DNA of 64,000 nucleotides from Nematostella vectensis. Taxonomy: Eukaryota > Cnidaria > Anthozoa > Actiniaria > Edwardsiidae. A program made the translations under genes and the position numbers. The notes beneath the pieces were generated by a model. The model worked only from the letters and a program-made list of their open reading frames with translations, made no database searches and was not told the origin of the DNA. The number at the start of each line of letters is the position of its first letter. The first letter of the stretch is position 1. Of the stretch, positions 53,301 to 62,300 are shown in pieces. The DNA lies in the NCBI RefSeq assembly GCF_932526225.1, contig NC_064040.1, positions 8,033,181-8,097,180 on the forward strand, in the 5' to 3' direction.

Positions 53301-56300
53301 GAGTTGTGCGCATTTGACAGTGAATTGCCAATCAAAGTTGTAGAGGTACCATTCACAACCATGCGCGATGTCTATAAAATTGCTTCGTATTATAGCCAAA
53401 TTCGGTGTTGCCCGACCTCACAGAATCCAAATCTCCTTTCTTCGTTTGGGAATAGCGCGTAGTCAATCAAACCAAACAATCAAAACCAGACAAACCGCCC
53501 CCAAAGCTTGTGTCTGACTACGCGCTATTCCCAAACGAGACAGATTTTGGATTCGCTGAGGTCGCGCAACAACGAATTTGGCTGTAAAGGGGCTATGCCA
53601 CTTGTTTTCCGTGGGCCATGGTTTACACAGCTATACGGCATTAAGAGAAAGGTTAAAGCTAGTCCACATTTTCTTTGTTATGCTCTCGATATAATAAGAG
53701 AATCGAGGCCCACGCTAAATTAAGCACGTACAAACTAGATACACATCTGATGTGTTTCCTATAACTTAGTTTGTTGTCTCACTATCAGGAGATTGACTGG
53801 ATACACAACTGCTGTTGCTGCCTGTTTAACTTTGTCTGTTGTTGTTAGGTGATGTGCCACACTGTGACAAGTCTACTTCCAGGAGGAGAATTTGCTAGCG
53901 TTCAGGAGGAGAACTCTGTGAGTGCTTAAAGGTCAACGCGTATTTACTATGCTGAAGCGCTAAACTAGCTGTGCTGAATGTAATCTTTATTGAGTGATAT
54001 TGTGCTTAGGAAGAGAACTCTGTAAGGGTTTGCCCTTTCCATGCTCAAGCGTATCTGCTGGTGTAAAAAAAATTCTGTCAGCCGCTATTTCGATTGAGTA
54101 TCGATTTTCCTCAGCTAATTTGGGCAAGCTACTGCGAGATTTCAAGTTTGTATTTGTTAAACTGAATATAAAGCTTTTTTTAGATATAGCTTTACATAAT
54201 TTCTCTTCAAATATTAAATAAAAACAATAACAAAAGTGTGACTAATGCCCTCGCCTACTCATAGATTTATATCTCACATTGCCCCTTGCAGAGTTTTTTT
54301 CTACAGCTTGACTTAAGTCTTCTTAGTTATAGCATGCGTCTGAATAGAGCCGTTTAATTTGAACTGTTTCCATTCTCTTTTGTCAACTTGTCTTGATAGG
54401 TTGGGCATAGCGTTTTTAATAACTTTTATCCTGTATTAAAAATACTATGAAGGTTCAGGAATTTGTGTCAAAGGAAAACATCCCAGATTGGGATAGCGTG
54501 CGGCATTGGATCTGGCACATGGGTACAGGAGGATATGTTGACGTTCCTTTTACCTGTATATGCTAGTATGTCGTTTATATTCCGCAGATTTTGGTGTCTG
54601 TGATTCTCTGCTTACTGGATTGGGTGATGGTTATACCAAGTGCGAAACTAATGGCCAGGAAAGGGGAGGAGAATCGCTCAACTCTTTCAAGAGTTTTCCA
54701 GGTAACTTAGACTCACTTATTTAAATAATGCACTATGTTGAAAAAAAAACACACACACACACACGCATATACAGTGTAGCCCGTTTGACCCCAAACCTCG
54801 AGCGGGACGAAAAGCAATTCTAGTGGGGAACTTAGGGAACTCAGTTGGTTCGAGTTAGCGTACTATTCGAGTTATCTGAGTTCGAGCTATCATGGTTCCA
54901 CTAATGATCTAATGATGCATTAGATGATGCATAAGTCTTGCATTAGACTTGCATACAGTTGCTAGTCATTTGGTTGACTTTATTCTTTGTATCGAGGCAC
55001 TAAAATTTATTTACGAGGTTATAAATCTGCTCGCATTATTTCTTTTTAATAAGAACCACTATTAAATTTTTACATAGAGTGGTTGTTGTTTGGACGGTAC
55101 TTGAATGGGGAATTTTAGCCTAGGCTCGTACAGCTTAGGTTCTTATACGCGTTTTTTTTTTTATGCTGTATACCATTAATGTAGTTTGTCCGTTAATAGT
55201 TCGACTGAATTCTTGAACTTCTTAACAGGTTCTTCAGATGGCAGCACATAACCGAACTGTCCCCAAACGCCGCAAATCTCTCAACATCTCTACTATTATC
55301 AGCGGTGACGGCCGGCCGGTCAGGCTTGCGCGAGTGCAGGAAACAAGCAAGACGCCTAACCACGTGCCAAGTCCCGCCGAGCCAACAGAGACAATAGAAG
55401 AAAAGAATAACGAAAATGATAGCGATAATGATGATCAACAAGGTAGGTTTACCCTCTTGTGGAGTTTATGAACAAAATGGTTACTTTTGTGAAACGAGAT
55501 GGTGAAGGCAGATTGGGCTACCCTAACAATAAACAACGTGGTCGAGTCAAAGGCATTGAAGGCTTGTTGGTTTTTGCTAGAAAAAGCCTCTTCAGTTTTT
55601 CGTTTGGCTCACCAGCTAGATAAGTGTAATGACGTAAAGGGCACGTGTAGCCGTTTAACAAATCGCGGAACAAATCTCAGTGTCTACGCAATGCCGGCGA
55701 TAACCGTGTTCCCTGGCGTCAAGGGTTTTTCAAGAAAATATTACCGTAATAATCTCTGATTGGCCACTCCCATTCATTTGGAGGTCATGACATCCCCAAC
55801 TGCTGTTCCAGTTTGATAGAAATCCTGCTGTTCCAGCTTGATAGAAATCCTGCTGTACCAGCTTGATAGAAATCCTGCTGTTCCAGTTTGATAGAAATCC
55901 TGCTGTTCCAGTTTGATAGAAATCCTGCTGTTCCAGCTTGATAGAAATCCTGTTGTTCCAGCTTGATAGAAATCCTGCTGTTCCAGCTTGATAGAAATCC
56001 TGCTGTTCCAGCTTGATAGAAATCCTGCTGTTCCAGCTTGATAGAAATCCTGCTGTTCCAGCTTGATAGAAATCCTGCTGTTCCAGCTTGATAGAAATCC
56101 TGCTGTTCCAGTTTGATAGAAATCCTGTTGTTCCAGTTTGATAGAAATCCTGCTGTTCCAGCTTGATAGAAATCCTGCTGTTCCAGCTTGATAGAAATCC
56201 TGCTGTTCCAGCTTGATAGAAATCCTGCTGTTCCAGCTTGATAGAAATCCTGCTGTTCCAGTTTGATAGAAATCCTGTTGTTCCAGTTTGATAGAAATCC

Positions 56301-59300
56301 TGCTGTTCCAGCTTGATAGAAATCCTGCTGTTCCAGCTTGATAGAAATCCTGTTGTTCCAGCTTGATAGAAATCCTGCTGTTCCAGCTTGATAGAAATCC
56401 TGCTGTTCCAGCTTGATAAAAATCCTGCTGTTCCAGTTTGCTTCGAACGTCAAAAGTCAAGGAACGCTGACGATCAACTTATGCAAATATTCCCCAATAA
56501 CCAGAAAAAGAATGCATTTTGCCATTGGCAGATTTTAAAAGATGGACTAAGAATATTGGTCTGGATATTAGCAACTTCAGGAAGATGTTGGAATGTTTCG
56601 TTTTGTATTGCGAGTTTTCAAAGTGTTGGCGTATTGGAATCGATGACAGGATTGTGCTATGTTTATCCATTAAAAGTCCTTAATAATTTATTATAGATGC
56701 TGGCCCCAAAGCTCCAGTCTCCTTTATATTTCCTCCGAAGCCTGAACCAATCAAACTTACTGCTAAAGCGGTGAGTACACATGTGCCATAGAAGCAGGAA
56801 AACGGGCAATGTCATGTTACTGATGGTATACCTGTGTTTAGGCTCTGATGCATATTGTGAATCATCTTGGGCACTTCCCACTCGGCGCAGGCCCCTCTCG
56901 GCTGGATAGTCTCATCAGCGAGCATGAAGATCACCTCAGCACCGATTGTGACGAGATGCAGCCCACCATATTCAACTCGCCTAACATACAGGTGCGCCTC
57001 GTAACCTTTATATTGTTCGACTGCAGAAAAGCGATTTACTTCAAGCAAGCCCCCTCCCCCGGTTTTCACCGCAATGGAAGTGGCCATAATGCAGTTTTGT
57101 AGAAAAAATTGCCACAGTATGACCAACGCCACAAACCCTGGAATTTCCCTCCTCCTTTTTGGGTAGGGATCACTGTTTTTTTTTTGGAATGAAACATTGC
57201 CTGCTCTTGATGTTACGATGTCCTTAATAAGTACATGTGACTTCTATGTCAACAGTTTTTCGTACTAAACGACAGTGTACTCGTCTCCGCCGTGGAGTTG
57301 CCCAAGGAGGTACGTTTTTGAGACTTTTTTCGTATCTTTGAACGCTTTCTGCGTATCTTTCAACACTTTATAACAACGTTTGATGAGAACGCCCTTCTCA
57401 TTTCATCCGGTTCGGGTGTTAGTATCTCTCGCCTCGTTCGTGTCTTTGAATTCTAAAAGCGTCTTTTATTCTTTTATTTATGGTACTTTTATAGTAATTT
57501 GTTTCTTCTATGATTAATGACGGGAAAACAATTACGAATGTTGTTTCTCGGACACCTCTAGTAACAACCATCTCACATTGCTTTATGTCGGTTCTGTACC
57601 ATTCATAGCCTCCTATTGTCATATCGTGTCTTATGGTATTTGTATTGCGTTACAAGAGCGTGTTTGATGGTGTTTGCATTGCGTTACAAGAGCGTGTCTG
57701 ATGGTGTTTGTATTGCGTTACAATAGCGTGTCTGATGGTGTTTGTATTGCGTTACAATAGCGTGCCTGATGGTATTTGCATTGCGTTACAATAGCGTGTC
57801 TGATGGTGTTTGTATTGCGTTACAAGAGCGTGTCTGATGGTGTTTGTATTGCGTTACAATAGCGTGCCTGATGGTATTTGTATTGCGTTACAAGAGCGTG
57901 TCTGATGGTGTTTGTATTGCGTTACAATAGCGTACCTGATGGTATTTGCATTGCGTTACAAGAGCGTGTCTGATGGTGTTTGCATTGCGTTACAAGAGCG
58001 TGTCTGATGGTATTTGTATTGCGTTACAATAGCGTACCTGATGGTATTTGCATTGCGTTACAAGTGCGTGTCTGATGGTATTTGCATTGCGTTACAATAG
58101 CGTGTCTGATGGTATTTGCGGAGGAATTTAACATGTTTGGTTGTAAACTGTCGAAGTGTAAAGAACAAGATTGCAGACATCGCTGTAGTAATCAATGAAC
58201 ACCAACCTGATATCGTGTTTGGAAACGAATCCTGGCTAAAACCGGATATCAGTAGTGCAGAAGTTTTTCCCGAGAATTATAAGATCCTGAGGAAAGACAG
58301 AGACAACAATCGCGGCGGTGGAGTTTTCCAGGCAGTAAAGAATGACTTAATAATTACTCATCGCCCTGATTGGGATTCTGATTGCGAGATTATTTGGTCT
58401 CAATGTCAATTAGCCGGAACAAGAAGTGCGAAATCCATTTATTTTGGGTCCTACTATCGACCAAATAAATCTGACATTGAAAGTCTCGACGAGCTAAATT
58501 CATCACTGTTGAAAATGGGAACTACTTTGCATAAGAACAATGTGATTCTGGCCGGAGATTTCAATGCCCCAGATATTGACTGGGTGAACCCAGAAAATCC
58601 AGATAAATTAACCTCAGCATCCAAGAGGCTCCTAGACATTACTGATGACCACGATCTTAACCAGTTTGTCAAAGAACCAACTAGAAGGAATGGAAACATA
58701 CAAAACATCTTGGATCTAGTGTTATCAAATAATAAGGATATTATTAGAGGTGTCAAAGTCATCGATGGTATAAGCGACCATGATATTGTGCTGTTTGCAG
58801 TAAAGTTAGCTTGCCAGCGAAAACGAAATGTGAAGCGTAAGGTCTATATTAAGAAAAAGGCTGATTCCGATCGTATTAAACAAGAACTTCATAATTTGCT
58901 GCCTACGATCCTAGAATTGAATTCAAACACTAATTCTGTTGACAAGATGTGGGATGAATTCGAAAGAAATATCCACCGCATAATGGACACTTGCATACCT
59001 CATAAAACGACTAGTTCGAGATACAACCTCCCCTGGTTTAACCGTGCTCTTAGAAGGCAGGTGAGAGCTAAACAACGGCTGTATAACAAGGCTAAAAAGT
59101 CAGGAAATCCTACTCACTGGAATGAATTTCGTATTGCCAGAAAACGTCTGCAAAAGAACTTGAAATCTGCCAGAGAAACTTACATTTCCGATTTTCTTGG
59201 AGATGCAATTGAGGAAAACCCAAAGCGCTTCTGGTCGTACATTAAGCAATTGAAAAACGACGATCCTGGTGTCGCAGACTTTAAAGTGGATGATAGGATT

Positions 59301-62300
59301 ATCAGTGATGGCCAATTGAAAGCAGAACTCCTGAGCAAGCAGTTTTGTAGTGTTTTTACTGTAGAAGACCTGACTGATATTCCTTCTGTTGGTACTGACC
59401 CAAAACAAAATATCAGCGCCCTCACCATTACAATTCCAGGCGTTGTAAAACAGTTACAATCATTGAAACCAAACAAGGCGAGTGGTCCGGACGAAATACC
59501 CCCATGGTTTCTTAAGGAATATGCTCTGGAAATTGGTCCTATATTAACATCTATTTATCAAACTTCGATCGACACTGGACTTGTACCCTCTAGGTGGAAA
59601 CATGCTAATGTTTGTGGTGTGTATAAGAATGGAGAAAAATCAGATCCTGCAAATTATAGACCCATTTCTTTAACTTGCATTGCATCAAAAGTTCTAGAGC
59701 ATATTATCCACAGTCATGTGATGAAACATTTACAGCATTACGGAATTCTCACTGATGTACAGCATGGCTTTAGAGCTAAACGATCAACAGTAACCCAGCT
59801 AATTCTGACAATCCATGACATGGCCAAGGCCATTCAAGAAAATAAGTCTATCCATGCGGCAGTGCTAGATTTTAGCAAAGCATTTGATAAAGTTCCCCAC
59901 GAGCGTCTTATCAAGAAATTACAATACTATGGCATCCATGGTCCCTTGCTGTATTGGTTTATGTCGTTTCTTAGGAACCGTACCCAGACTGTTGTCTGCG
60001 ATGGTAAACGATCCTGCCCCTCACTAGTAACATCAGGGGTCCCTCAGGGGACAGTGTTAGGACCCTTGTTATTCTTATTGTATGTGAACGATCTGCCTGA
60101 CAATTTGAAGTCTTCAATAAGACTCTTCGCTGACGACGCCCTGTTATACGGTGTGATTGTAAACGAAGAAGATGGTGACCAGCTTCAGGAAGATTTAAAG
60201 AGATTAGAAATGTGGCAAAGCAAATGGCAAATGGTATTTAATCCTTCCAAGTGTAAGACCATCTGCATATCCAATAAGAAGATCCCACCACAGAGGTCAT
60301 ATGTTTTCTGCGGGGTACACTTAGAGCAGGTCCAATCTATTACGTATCTAGGTGTCATCCTAAATGATGACTTAAAGTGGTCAAAACATGTTAAATCAAC
60401 TTCAGGAAAAGCAAGTAAAGTCATGGGCATGATAAAAAGGAACTTCTGGAACTGCCCCCAAAGAGTAAAAGTTACTGCTTACACAGCAATAGTTCGTCCT
60501 ATGTTAGAATATGCAAGCGCCGCCTGGGACCCTCATCTCCAGAAGGACATCGCCTCCCTCGAGAAAGTTCAGAGGAAAGCAGCACGATTCTGCCTTAAAA
60601 ATTACATCCCTACTGCAAGTGTCACCGAAATGCTAGGTGATCTCAAGTGGTCCACCTTGGAGTTAAGACGAACAATGGCACGACTTACCCTCCTTTACAA
60701 ATTGAGTCGAGTCCAAATTGACATTGACACAAGCATGTATCTCCGGCCACACCAAGATCTCAGAACTAGAAATAGTCATAATTTTAAATATTATCAAGAA
60801 AAAGCTACAAAGAATAAGTATTTTTATTCTTTTTTCCCCCGAACGATAAGGCATTGGAACACTTTACCTAATGAACTTGTCGAGCTAGGCTCAATCGAAC
60901 ATTTTAAGCGTGACCTCGAAATCTATCTTAATAATAATAAGAATTGAATTTTAATTTTATAATTTTATTTCTATATATTATTGAATTGTATTATTGAATT
61001 TTCTTTACATTATTTAATATTTTATATATTCTATATATACTTAGTACCTATCCATGTATATATGTATATATTTTTATTTACTTATCTCCTTATTTATTTA
61101 TTTATATGTAAATACTTTTATTTAAGGTTGGTGTGATATCGCAAGACTTTTACCGACTTAATAAATGTAGATGTAGAGATGTAGATGTATTTGCATTGCG
61201 TGACAGGATCCAAAATGCCACCCCCTGCTACAGGACATGACTACAGCAAAAACCCAAGTTCGGTTGATCACGCGGGACATGACCGGCCGGTTCTCTTGGG
61301 ACCACACCATGATGTACAGTCGTAGCGGCACCCCCGAGCCCGAGCGTCACGCCTTCCCCCTCCCCGGACTCCTGCTGGATCAAGAGAGGGAGGCGAAGGA
61401 GTCTCCAGAGGAGTCACGACGCACCATGAGAGGGGCACTCAGCACCTTTAAGAGTACCACGCCCATAGCGCCGGACAGACTGGATGAGGTAGGAGTCACC
61501 ATGTCACGATATGGGAGGCAATGGGAGGGATGTACATTACACGCCCATAGCACCAGATGGGGGTCAGTACGCAACTCTTACAAGCTGCAATTTGATTGGG
61601 CAAATGAACAATATCCGCACATCGGCACAAAGAACGAGAAGAATAGAGACAAAAGAACTCCTTTGTAGAGCAAAGATAATCGGAGACAAAGCAGCTGCGT
61701 ACTTACTCCCAGATGGACTTGAATCTAAAGCTAATTGCTATTATAGGCGCTGAGCTATATCGGCAGCAGTAGCCGGGAATGTGTACTTTTCCCAGACCAA
61801 GCACTAAACGAACCCGCCCCAGCTCCCGTTGGCCACTCCATGGAGTCTTCAGTTATGGAGCATGTGCTAACACAGCATACCGCTGAGCACTCTTACATCC
61901 GGGATAACACGACGGACGCTAGGTAAACAAGCCAAGTGCTTTTTGCCCATTCCTAAATACGGTATTGAGCCAGCGAATCATTGCCCATTTATAGTGATAC
62001 CTCTGTTCAGCTCCACCTTTTTAAGCGGCCAATTCCCTGGTAACTATAATATTGGTCGCTAATACACTTTACTTTTTCCCTCTTTTAAACGGCCATAATT
62101 TTCCACTACCAAATTTCCTTCCAAAATCCCTTTAGTCTTGAAAATAAGGTCTTGATAGCCACAGAACTTAAATGATTTTTTTTTCTTGTTAGAGAGCAGC
62201 TGCATACAGATGTACCACTCATTCTTTTCTCTAAGGGTGATATTCAAGTTTTAAGGGCGCACTTCAACGCGTTTTATCCGAGCCGATATAAAAATGGTCC

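Noticed and set aside
54770..54895. Possible further MITE with gttcgagttagc motifs
   Set aside because: Only one end is clear; inverted termini could not be defined well enough to list as a feature.
55774..56460. Minus-strand open frames of 222-228 codons with a 25-residue period
   Set aside because: Artefact of the 25-bp minisatellite; overlapping frames give the same peptide shifted.
57630..58119. Possible CRISPR-like array
   Set aside because: Units are contiguous with no unique spacers, and the context is a eukaryotic intron. The same reasoning excludes the other arrays here.
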